NCBI RefSeq assembly: GCF_019740355.2
Contig: NZ_CP091819.1
Location: 3,844,001-3,908,000, forward strand
Direction: 5' to 3'
Length of the DNA stretch: 64,000 nucleotides
Origin: Paracrocinitomix mangrovi
Lineage (GTDB): Bacteria; Bacteroidota; Bacteroidia; Flavobacteriales_D; Crocinitomicaceae
This document shows positions 46,801-55,200 of this stretch, piece by piece; positions within the stretch are counted from its first letter, which is position 1; every line of letters starts with the position of its first letter. The position numbers and the translations under genes are program-made. The notes beneath the pieces are model-generated. The model was not told the DNA's origin. It ran no database searches and saw only the letters and a list, made by a program, of their open reading frames with translations.

Positions 46801-49800
46801 ATAGATGTAAACCAAACAATCACAGTAGATGATATCACTAATCCAACTGGAACAGCACCGGCAGATGTAACGGTAGAATGTATTGGAGATGTACCTGCGG
46901 TAGATGTGAATGCAATTACAGATGAAGCAGACAACTGTACAGTAAATCCAACAGTAACTCATATGGGAGATGTATCAGACGGAAATACTTGTCCTGAGAT
47001 CATCACCAGAACATATAGAATAGAAGATGAGTGCGGAAACTTTATTGATGTAATCCAAACAATCACAGTAGATGATGTAACCGATCCAACCGGAACCGCT
47101 CCAGCAGATGTAACGGTAGAATGTATTGGAGATGTACCTGCGGTAGATGTGAATGCAATTACAGATGAAGCAGACAACTGTACAGTAAATCCAACAGTAA
47201 CTCATATGGGAGATGTATCAGACGGAAATACTTGTCCTGAGATCATCACCAGAACATATAGAATAGAAGATGAGTGTGGAAACTTTATAGATGTAATCCA
47301 AACAATCACAGTAGATGATATTACTCCACCATTAGGAACGGCACCAGGAGCAATCGCGGTTGAATGTTCAGCAGATGTACCTGCAGCAGATCCAGTCCTA
47401 GTAACAGGAGTATCAGACAACTGTACAGCTAACCCTACAGTAAACTTTGTGGGTGATGCATCAGATGGAAACACTTGTCCTGAAGTAATCACAAGAACTT
47501 ATGAGGTAGTAGATGATTGCGGAAATACTACAACATTAACACAAACTATTACAGTTGATGACGTTACTAATCCAACAGCATCAAACCCTGCTACTACAAC
47601 AGTACCTGGTGGACCAGCTCCTGCGCCGGATCCAGCAGTTGTAATTGATGAAGCAGATAACTGTACAGCTAATCCTGTGGTAGCATTTGTATCACAAGTA
47701 TCAGATAACAATCCTTGTCCTGAGACAATTACTTATACTTACTCGGTAACTGATGATTGTGGTAACCAAATATTTGTAACACATGATGTATTGATTACTG
47801 ATCCTATTTTACCAACAGGTACAGCACCAGCTGATATCACAGTTGAGTGTATTGGAGATGTTCCAGCGGCTGATCCTGCTTTAATCACAGATGAAGCAGA
47901 TAACAATGGTGTGCCAACAGTAGCGCATGTAGGAGATGTATCAGATGGACAATCATGCCCTGAAACAATCACTAGAACATATTCAATTACTGACCTTTGT
48001 GGAAATGTGGTAACAGTAGATCAAATCATCACAGTAAATGACATCACAGCACCAACAGCATCAAATCCTGCAGCAGTAGTTGTAGAGTGTATAGCAGATG
48101 TACCTGCAGTAGATGTAGCAGTGGTAACAGATGAAGCAGACAACTGTACTGTGAATCCGACAGTAACACATGTTGGAGATGCATCAGATGGAAATACTTG
48201 TCCTGAAGTGATTACAAGAACATATAGAATTACTGATGATTGTGGAAACTTTGTAGATGTATTCCAAACTATTACAGTAGATGATATCACACCACCACTA
48301 GGAACAGCTCCAGCAGCAGTTACAGTTCAGTGTTCAGCAGATGTACCAGCAGCAGATCCTGCATTAGTCACTGGAGTATCTGACAACTGTACAGCTAACC
48401 CTACAGTAAACTTTGTGGGTGATGCATCAGATGGAAACACATGTCCTGAAGTAATCACAAGAACTTATGAAATAGTAGATGATTGTGGAAATACAACAAC
48501 AGTAACACAAACCATTACAGTTGATGATACAACACCACCAACTGCATCTAACCCTGCAAGTACAACTATTCCAGGCGGACCAGCTCCTGCACCGGATCCA
48601 AATGTTGTAATTGATGAGGCTGATAACTGTACAGCTAACCCTGTAGTGGCATTTGTATCACAAGTATCAGATAACAATCCATGTCCTGAAACAATTACTT
48701 ACACTTACTCAGTGACTGATGATTGTGGAAACACTATCAACGTAACACATGATGTAATCATTACAGATCCTATTTTACCAACAGGTACAGCACCAGCTGA
48801 TATCACAGTTGAGTGTATTGGAGATGTTCCAGCGGCTGATCCTGCTTTGATTACAGATGAAGCAGACAACAATGGTGTGCCAACAGTTGCGCACGTAGGA
48901 GATGTATCAGATGGACAATCATGCCCTGAGACGATTACTAGAACTTACTCAATAACTGACCAGTGTGGAAACGTAATCACAGTAGATCAAATCATCACAG
49001 TAAATGATATCACAGCACCAACAGCATCCAACCCTGCTGCAGTAGTTGTAGAGTGCATTGGAGATGTACCTGCAGTAGATGTAGCGGTGGTAACAGATGA
49101 GGTAGATAACTGTACGGTAAATCCAACAGTAACACATGTTGGAGATGCATCAGATGGATTATCATGTCCTGAGACTATTACAAGAACCTATAGAATTACT
49201 GATGATTGTGGAAACTTTGTAGATGTATTCCAAACAATTACTGTAGATGATATCACACCACCAACTGGAACAGCTCCTGCGGCAGTGAACGTTGAGTGTA
49301 TTGCAGATGTACCAGCTGCAGATCCATTATTGATTACGGATGAAGCAGATAACTGTACTGTGAATCCTGCGGTAACGCATGTGGGAGACGTGTCAGATGG
49401 ACAAACTTGCCCAGAGACAATTACCAGAACATATAGAATCACAGATGACTGCGGAAACACAACTGATGTGACACAAACTATTACGGTAAATGATATCACA
49501 GCACCAACCGGAACGGCTCCAGCAGCAGTAACAGTTGAGTGTATTGGAGATGTACCAGCTGCAGATCCATTGTTGATTACGGATGAAGCTGATAACTGTA
49601 CTGTGAATCCTGCGGTAACGCATGTGGGAGATGTTTCAGATGGACAAACTTGCCCAGAGACAATTACCAGAACGTATAGAATCACTGATGACTGTGGAAA
49701 CACAACTGATGTAACTCAAACTATTACGGTAAATGACATCACTCCACCAACCGGAACAGCTCCAGCAGCAGTAGCAGTTGAGTGTATAGCAGATGTGCCA

Positions 49801-51966
49801 GCTGCAGATCCATTATTGATAACAGATGAGGCTGATAACTGTACAGTGAATCCAGCAGTAACGCATGTTGGTGATGTATCAGATGGAAACACTTGTCCAG
49901 AAACAATCACTAGAACGTATAGAATTACAGATGACTGTGGAAATACAACTGATGTTACACAAACTATTACTGTAAATGATATTACTAATCCAACCGGAAC
50001 AGCTCCTGCTAATGTTGTAGTTCAATGTATAGGAGATGTACCTGCGGCTGATATCAATGCTATTACGGATGAGGCTGATAACTGTACGGTTAACCCTGTT
50101 GTAACTCACGTTGGTGATAATATGGTGGGTAATGGATGTCCAACGGATATTTTTAGAACCTATAGAATTACGGATGATTGTGGTAATTTCATTGAAGTGG
50201 TTCAGACAATTACTGTTAATGATGATATCGCACCAACCGGAACAGCACCTGCAGATGTAACAGTTCAATGTATTGGTGATGTGCCTGCAGTTGATGTAAC
50301 TGCAATTACAGATGAAGCAGATAACTGTACTGTGAATCCAACAGTAACTCACGTATCAGATGTGTCAGATGGAAACACATGTCCGGAGACAATTTCAAGA
50401 ACTTATAGAATTACAGATGACTGTGGTAACACAACAGATGTAGTACAAACTATCACAGTTGATGACACAACACCACCAACAGCATCTAACCCTACTTCGG
50501 TAGTAGTTGAATGTATAGGAGATGTGCCAGCAGTTGATATTACGGTAGTAACAGATGAGGCAGATAACTGTACAGCAGCTCCGGTTGTAGCACATGTATC
50601 AGATGTGTCAGATGGAAATACTTGTCCAGAGACTATTACTAGAACATATTCTGTAACGGATGATTGTGGAAACAGTATTGATGTAACACAAACGATCATT
50701 GTAAATGATATTACTGCTCCAACGGCATCTAATCCTGCTCCTATTACAGTGAGTTGTGCATCTGATGTACCAGTTGCAGACATCACAGTAGTAACAGATG
50801 AAGCAGACAACTGTACAGCAGCACCTGTTGTAGCCCACGTATCAGATGTTTCAAATGGAAATGTGTGTAACGGAGAGATCATTACAAGAACATACTCAGT
50901 AACGGATGATTGTGGAAACACCATTAACGTAACACAAGAAATCCACATTGATGCGGCAACACCAAGTGTAGATGCAGGATTGAGTCAAGTGGTATGTGAA
51001 GGAGATGCAGTAACCTTAACAGCATCAAATCCGGATAATGCTCAAATATCTTGGGACAATGGAGTATTGGACGGAATTTCATTTATTCCACCTGTAGGAA
51101 ACAATACTTACACTGTTGTAGCTTCAGTATGTAATGGAGAGTGTTTCAGTGATGATCAAGTAAATGTAAATGTGAATCCGACACCTCAAATCCAATTTGA
51201 AGCTGATAACTTTATGGGATGTGCGCCATTTACGGTAACATTTACTAATCTGTCAACAGAACAATTTGATTGTAATTGGGAATTTGGTGACGGAGGAGCA
51301 TCTAATACATGTGGACCAGTATCTTACACATACAATAATTCAGGAATGTTTGATGTGACATTGACAGTTACTTCACAAGCAGGATGTACTGCTTCTGATA
51401 CTTACAATAGTTATATTGAAGTTGTTGAACCACCTGTAGCTGACTTTACTATGACGCCAAGCTTTACAGATATCAACAATACAGAAGTAGAGTTCACCAA
51501 TACTTCATTATATGCAGATACTTATAACTGGTCGTTTGGGGATAATCTAACTTCAAATCAAGAGAATCCAACTCATAACTTCCCTGAAATTGCAGGGTCA
51601 TATACTGTAACTCTAACAGCAACTAATAACATTGGTTGTGTGTCAGAAACTACAGCTGTAATGACAATTGAAGATGTATTGTTGTTCTATGTTCCGAACA
51701 TATTTACACCGGACGGAGATCAGTTCAATGAGCAATTTACTCCAGTATTTACTTCAGGTTATGATCCGTATGATTACCATTTGACAATCTTTAACAGATG
51801 GGGAGAGATCATTTTTGAATCATACAATGCAGCTTATGGATGGAACGGACATTATGGAAATGGTGGATTGGTAGAAGATGGTGTTTACGTATGGCAGATT
51901 GAGTTCAAAGAAACAATGTCTGATAAAAAACACAAATACCGTGGACACGTTTCAGTATTGAAATAA
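40831..51966 (+). CDS. Giant T9SS cargo surface protein with about 32 HYR-like repeats (3711 aa)
   Basis: Signal peptide MIRSLLTFVGVVALAVNSVGQ, then a pre-peptidase/CUB-like region (about 25-270) and a PKD-like segment. A proprotein-convertase P domain follows (about 425-570, VNMEHSYMGDLDIVL...GDWTITITDNLG). About 32 units of ~81 aa (about 790-3375) each carry four Cys in a VEC/VQC, DNC, TCP, DCG order and the motifs PTGTAPADVTVEC, ITDEADNC and TRTYRITDDCGN. Two or more PKD domains and a CHU_C type B sorting domain (YVPNIFTPDGDQFNEQF...RWGEIIFES) finish it. Secreted by T9SS, it probably forms a long disulphide-stabilised stalk or adhesin. The gene ends at a strong hairpin. Confidence 0.93.
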   Translation: MIRSLLTFVGVVALAVNSVGQCSNFNAQFPSGTQSTTSNSLTTVTTCQYGGEYASYSVTAGETYTWTTCGDTDFDTQLTLWNTAHTITYAYNDDDCGLQSTITWTATFTGTVDVLLSQFSCNSNSTCMTVQWACTTCGLGGGGGLSQSNGSTNACSGTFTDSGGSGSTYGANELSTFTICPDTPGSMVTLDFTSFNVEGGFDVMCIYDGLTTAAPSFGCYDNNVPMTGTVQATNPDGCLTIFFDSDGSVQLDGWTATVSCTQPCQTVIADANFNPAPALDGVIYLCQGDVVQLNGNGIYPDNNTGYTQSDGTSTFEWTVDGAALPGQNSSFTFNNEGAYIVQLEITDIEGCTNSNDLDQYVYVSTTPIFDGTIGAPDPICLGDQAVFTGVVTPVTYEKFCTQPAFPPLALPDGSGVSYETSVNLDCYSPGQTLTDQFDLLDICVNMEHSYMGDLDIVLTCPSGQSITLVDYPNGGGGTFLGIPVDNDATPNVQGTGFDYCWSPSSNNGTWGQNTGGTLPAGTYESDDPFSGLVGCDMNGDWTITITDNLGSDNGFIFDWSINFDPAILPPAVTFTPTIVSESWMADPSIVSGTNPITVEPTSTGPACYTFVVTDNFGCTYDTTVCITVADGPVLDTIFPVVACDTYTLPAISGINVTAAAAYYSGPGGTGTQYNPGAVITANMTPLYVYDPGIAGCDDETFFNIIIDNTDPIINCPGALTAVCSIAEQPPYLTFAAFTGAGGSASDDYNLDVNSFTLLSEVSNGQTCPEVVTRTYEIADSCGHTATCTQTITIDDNINPTGTAPANVTVQCSADVPAANPASITDEADNCGIQSVIHLSDVSSGTTCPEVITRTYRITDLCNNFIDVVQTITVDDNINPTGTAPADITVQCSADVPAANPALITDEADNCGIQSVVHLSDVSSGTTCPEVITRTYRITDLCNNFIDVVQTITVDDNINPTGTAPADITVQCSADVPAANPALITDEADNCGIQSVVHLSDVSSGTTCPEVITRTYRITDLCNNFIDVVQTITVDDNINPTGTAPVNVTVQCMADVPAVDINAITDEADNCSVPTVTHISDVQSAGTCPITIDRTYRIEDACGNFIDVVQTITVNDNILPTGTAPANVTVQCMADVPVVDINAITDEADNCSVPTVTHISDVQSAGSCPVTIDRTYRIEDDCGNFIDVVQTITVNDNINPTGTAPADVNVQCAADAPPVDINAITDEADNCSVPTVTHISDVSSGTTCPEVITRTYRIEDACGNFIDVVQTITIDDDIAPTGTAPVNVNVQCMTDVPPVDINAITDEADNCSVPTVTHISDVQSAGTCPITIDRTYRIEDACGNFIDVVQTITVNDNIAPTGTAPGNLTVECATDVPAADPLLITDEADNCTANPAVIHLSDVSSGTTCPEVITRTYRITDDCGNITDLVQTITIDDVTPPVGTAPGAVTVECVGDVPVADPASVTGVSDNCTANPAVNFVSDVSSGTTCPEVITRTYEIIDDCGNTTTVTQTITIDDTTPPTASNPADINIAGGNPVPAPDVNVVTDEADNCGVPVVAFVSDVTDNGVCPETITRTYSVTDACGNTINVVQLIIIGDAILPTASNPLPVNVECIADVPAPDPLVVTDEADNGAVPTVAWVSDASDGNTCPEVITRTYSVTDDCGNVIFVTQTITVDDVTDPTGTAPADVTVECIADVPAVDVNAITDEADNCTVNPTVTHMGDASDGNTCPEIITRTYRIEDECGNFIDVIQTITVDDITNPTGTAPADVTVECIADVPAVDVNAITDEADNCTVNPTVTHMGDASDGNTCPEIITRTYRIEDECGNFIDVIQTITVDDITNPTGTAPADVTVECIADVPAVDVNAITDEADNCTVNPTVTHMGDASDGNTCPEIITRTYRIEDECGNFIDVIQTITVDDITNPTGTAPADVTVECIGDVPAVDVNAITDEADNCTVNPTVTHMGDVSDGNTCPEIITRTYRIEDECGNFIDVNQTITVDDITNPTGTAPADVTVECIGDVPAVDVNAITDEADNCTVNPTVTHMGDVSDGNTCPEIITRTYRIEDECGNFIDVIQTITVDDVTDPTGTAPADVTVECIGDVPAVDVNAITDEADNCTVNPTVTHMGDVSDGNTCPEIITRTYRIEDECGNFIDVIQTITVDDITPPLGTAPGAIAVECSADVPAADPVLVTGVSDNCTANPTVNFVGDASDGNTCPEVITRTYEVVDDCGNTTTLTQTITVDDVTNPTASNPATTTVPGGPAPAPDPAVVIDEADNCTANPVVAFVSQVSDNNPCPETITYTYSVTDDCGNQIFVTHDVLITDPILPTGTAPADITVECIGDVPAADPALITDEADNNGVPTVAHVGDVSDGQSCPETITRTYSITDLCGNVVTVDQIITVNDITAPTASNPAAVVVECIADVPAVDVAVVTDEADNCTVNPTVTHVGDASDGNTCPEVITRTYRITDDCGNFVDVFQTITVDDITPPLGTAPAAVTVQCSADVPAADPALVTGVSDNCTANPTVNFVGDASDGNTCPEVITRTYEIVDDCGNTTTVTQTITVDDTTPPTASNPASTTIPGGPAPAPDPNVVIDEADNCTANPVVAFVSQVSDNNPCPETITYTYSVTDDCGNTINVTHDVIITDPILPTGTAPADITVECIGDVPAADPALITDEADNNGVPTVAHVGDVSDGQSCPETITRTYSITDQCGNVITVDQIITVNDITAPTASNPAAVVVECIGDVPAVDVAVVTDEVDNCTVNPTVTHVGDASDGLSCPETITRTYRITDDCGNFVDVFQTITVDDITPPTGTAPAAVNVECIADVPAADPLLITDEADNCTVNPAVTHVGDVSDGQTCPETITRTYRITDDCGNTTDVTQTITVNDITAPTGTAPAAVTVECIGDVPAADPLLITDEADNCTVNPAVTHVGDVSDGQTCPETITRTYRITDDCGNTTDVTQTITVNDITPPTGTAPAAVAVECIADVPAADPLLITDEADNCTVNPAVTHVGDVSDGNTCPETITRTYRITDDCGNTTDVTQTITVNDITNPTGTAPANVVVQCIGDVPAADINAITDEADNCTVNPVVTHVGDNMVGNGCPTDIFRTYRITDDCGNFIEVVQTITVNDDIAPTGTAPADVTVQCIGDVPAVDVTAITDEADNCTVNPTVTHVSDVSDGNTCPETISRTYRITDDCGNTTDVVQTITVDDTTPPTASNPTSVVVECIGDVPAVDITVVTDEADNCTAAPVVAHVSDVSDGNTCPETITRTYSVTDDCGNSIDVTQTIIVNDITAPTASNPAPITVSCASDVPVADITVVTDEADNCTAAPVVAHVSDVSNGNVCNGEIITRTYSVTDDCGNTINVTQEIHIDAATPSVDAGLSQVVCEGDAVTLTASNPDNAQISWDNGVLDGISFIPPVGNNTYTVVASVCNGECFSDDQVNVNVNPTPQIQFEADNFMGCAPFTVTFTNLSTEQFDCNWEFGDGGASNTCGPVSYTYNNSGMFDVTLTVTSQAGCTASDTYNSYIEVVEPPVADFTMTPSFTDINNTEVEFTNTSLYADTYNWSFGDNLTSNQENPTHNFPEIAGSYTVTLTATNNIGCVSETTAVMTIEDVLLFYVPNIFTPDGDQFNEQFTPVFTSGYDPYDYHLTIFNRWGEIIFESYNAAYGWNGHYGNGGLVEDGVYVWQIEFKETMSDKKHKYRGHVSVLK
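43200..50960 (+). repeat. Tandem ~243-bp coding repeats (HYR-like units) with higher-order structure
   Basis: About 32 units with a period near 243 bp. Units between about 45880 and 47310 are six nearly identical copies, and units at about 43450-43930 form another homogenised group. A block of four units (from about 47335) recurs almost unchanged 966 bp later (from about 48301). The array also creates open minus-strand frames that are not genes. Confidence 0.88.
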
Positions 51967-51986
51967 TAAATACCTAAATGGTTTAG

Positions 51987-52017
51987 AAAAGGGAAACAAT
52001 CAATTGTTTCCCTTTTT
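51987..52017 (+). terminator. Rho-independent terminator after the 3711-aa gene
   Basis: GGGAAACAAT (51991-52000) and ATTGTTTCCC (52003-52012) pair perfectly, flanked by AAAA and TTTTT. Confidence 0.88.
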
Positions 52018-52098
52018 ATTTTTTAAGGATTCCAATTTTATTCAATTATTACAAGCAACCCTTGTAGTTAAAATTCGTTTATAAAGCGATATTTGTGT

Positions 52099-52106
52099 TA
52101 TTTTTG
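52099..52106 (+). promoter_or_regulatory. Putative -7 element TATTTTTG upstream of the 1310-aa gene
   Basis: A TAnnTTTG match about 95 nt before the ATG at 52202, following the terminator of the giant gene. It would give an approximately 90-nt leader. Confidence 0.35.
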
Positions 52107-52201
52107 GGTTAAACTTAGCACAAACACTACGCTAGAAATTACTTGCAAGGAGAAGAATATTAATAGTCAACATTAAAGATTTGACGAAATTTAACTGAGA
52201 A

Positions 52202-55200
52202 ATGAATAAAATTCTCGCAATATTATTTGTAGTTGCGGCTACTTTTACTACTACTGCGCAAACTACGGATATTGTAATGAACGCAGGTTCAAATGGTACA
52301 ACCGTCAATACATGTTTAGGAGGTTTGTACGACTCTGGAGGGACTGGTGCGAGTGCACCATATTCAAACAATGAAAGTTATGTAATTACAATCTGCCCGG
52401 ACACCCCTGGTGATTTTATTACATTACAATGGACAGTTTTTAATTTAGATTGTACAGATAACGTTCCTGGACCTGGTACAGATGCAGATAATATCACTGT
52501 TTATGATGGTGACAATACAGGGGCGCCAACACTTGGAACTTATTACTGTGGACAGTTGACTCCTGGAGATATATTTGGTGCAACTCCAATGAATATTACC
52601 GGATGTTTAACAATTGAATTTAATTCAAATGCCAACGGAACAGGAGATTTTAATGCTCAGGTTTCTTGTGAAACGCCATGTGATCCTCCTACTGCAATAG
52701 GAGAGATTGTTGGAGGGCCTATGCCGGATTCAATCGCAGTATGTATTGGTGAAGTAGTTACTTTTCAAGATGCTGGGTCAACAGCTGGAAGTTCAGGTTT
52801 GTTTACTTTACAAAACTGGGTTTGGCAGTGGATGGATGGAACTCCAAATGATACTTTGAACAATCCTGGACAGGTTACTCACGTTTTCAATACTCCTGGA
52901 CAGTATGTAGTACAATTACAGGTTATTGATGATAACGATTGCGTCAATATGAACGCAACTGATATTGAAGTATTTGTCACGACCTATCCCACATTCGACC
53001 CTTTTCCGGCCGATACACTAATATGTGCTGGAGAACAGGTGGATCTAAATGCATATCCAGATCAATATGAAGTAGAATGGTCAGGGTTCCCATTAGGTAT
53101 TTGGATAGATGACAACTGTATGGAAGATTTAACAGGAATTGTACAGTCAACTCCTATGACCATAACCGGATATGATAGTAACATATCTCTTAATAATGGA
53201 AATCCAGATATTCTTTCATTGTGTGTAACAATGGAACACTCATTTTTAGGGGACTTTGTTTTACAAGTTCAATGTCCAACAGGTCAAATTATGACATTAC
53301 ACCAACAAGGTGGAGGTGGAACTAATTTAGGTATACCGGGTGCAGGTGTTATTGATTGTAACAACCCTTCAACTTTTGGTACACCTTATGAATATTGTTT
53401 TACTTCAACAGCTACCCAAACTATGGTTCAAGCTGCACAAAGCGTTGGTACATTGCCTGCCGGAGATTATCTTCCTGTAGACCCTCAAGGTTTTGCAGCC
53501 TTAGATGGATGTCCAATAAATGGAACATGGAACATTCTTTTTACAGATTTATGGGGTGCGGATGATGGTTCAATGCCTGGATGGTCAATTAATTTTGATC
53601 CTGCATTAAATCCTCCTGTAACAGTATTTACTCCTCAAATTGGTTTAGGATCAGATAGTTCATGGTGGGACATGGCTACTCCTGGGATAATTTCAAGTAC
53701 CGCAGATGGAAATAGCATTACAGTAGCTCCAACAACTGCCGGATCTTATGTATATACATTTCATGTGGTGAACAGTTTTGGATGTGAATTTGATTCTTCA
53801 GTTACTGTAGAAGTTTATGAATCTGCAATTGCAGATGTATTGGATACAGCAGTTTGTGGAGGTCAGCCAATTCAATTGAATGCCGGTTCTGAGGTATGTC
53901 AATATACTGTTAACATGATTGATACCTGGGGAGATGGATGGAATGGAGGATATCTTGATATAATCACTTCAGGAGGTACGTCTACATTTGACATTCCTTT
54001 TGGTTCATCAGGAACAGGACAATTCAGTGTGCCGGTAGGCGAATTTTGGACCGCACAATTCTTTTCAGGAGGATGGCCTTGGGAATGTGAATTCACAATT
54101 TTAGATCCAGGTGGAGGAGTAGTATATCAGAGTGGACAATCTGGTGCAACACCTTCAACAGCTCTTCAACAATTCCAGGCAGACTGTCCGGGTAACGAAG
54201 TTTATGAGCCACTTCCAGGTTATGTATATTCTTGGACTCCGGCAGGATCCTTGAATGATCCAAACATTCCTGCGCCAATTGCCAGTCCTTCTTCAACAAC
54301 TACTTATACATTGACTATGTATCCAATTGGACACCCTGATTGTGCTCAAACAGATTTAGTAACAATCAACATGGGTGGTGGACTTGATACCGGAACTGAC
54401 AGTACAGCATTATTATGTTTTGAAGGCCCTGCAGTAGACTTATTTGGTTGGTTAGGAGGTACTCCTCAATTTGGTGGGTCTTGGTTTGATCCTAATGGAG
54501 GTGCAGTTACAATGCCGATTACACCAGCAACAGCATTAGCAGGTTCATATGAATATAGAAAGGATAGTAATGGTTGTACTTCATCATCTTTTATTGATCT
54601 TCAAATTATTCAAGTTTCAGGAACATCAATTGTTACTGATTCAGATTGCCAGGCGTGTAATGGTCAAATTCAAGTGACTCCTGCAAATGGATTCTCTCCT
54701 TATACATATAGTATAGACAATGGAGCAACCTTTCAGGCAGCTGATACATTTACTTCACTTTGTGGAGGTGCAGCTCCAGGTGTAGACTATGATATCATCA
54801 TTCAGGATTCATTGGGATGTATGGATACAATTACAGATGCAGTAGAAGATATTAATATGCCAACGCTAAATCCTGTTGTTTATTCAGATGCTTCATGTTT
54901 TGGAGTTTGTGATGGTTCAGTTACATTGAGCGGAACTAATCTTGCCTCTTATTCAATAGACGGGGGAACTACAACACAAGCTACAGGTAACTTTACAGGA
55001 TTATGTCCTGGAGTTTATGATGTGATTGTTGACAATGGTTCTGGATGTTCAGTTACGGATCAATTTACAGTAGTTGAACCACCTGAAATTGAAATTACTT
55101 CCATTTCACCTGATGTAGATATTTGCCCTGGAGAAACTGTAACTGCAAACGTTACAGGAATTAACGGGATTGGTAATGTTGAGTACACTTGGGAGACAGG

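Noticed and set aside
45802-50948. Many 60-180-codon minus-strand frames across the 3711-aa gene
   Set aside because: They follow the 243-bp coding repeat, have implausible composition, and are antisense shadows.
43200-50960. Regular repeats considered as a CRISPR array
   Set aside because: Units are about 243 bp, fully coding in one frame and lack spacer structure; no cas genes are present.
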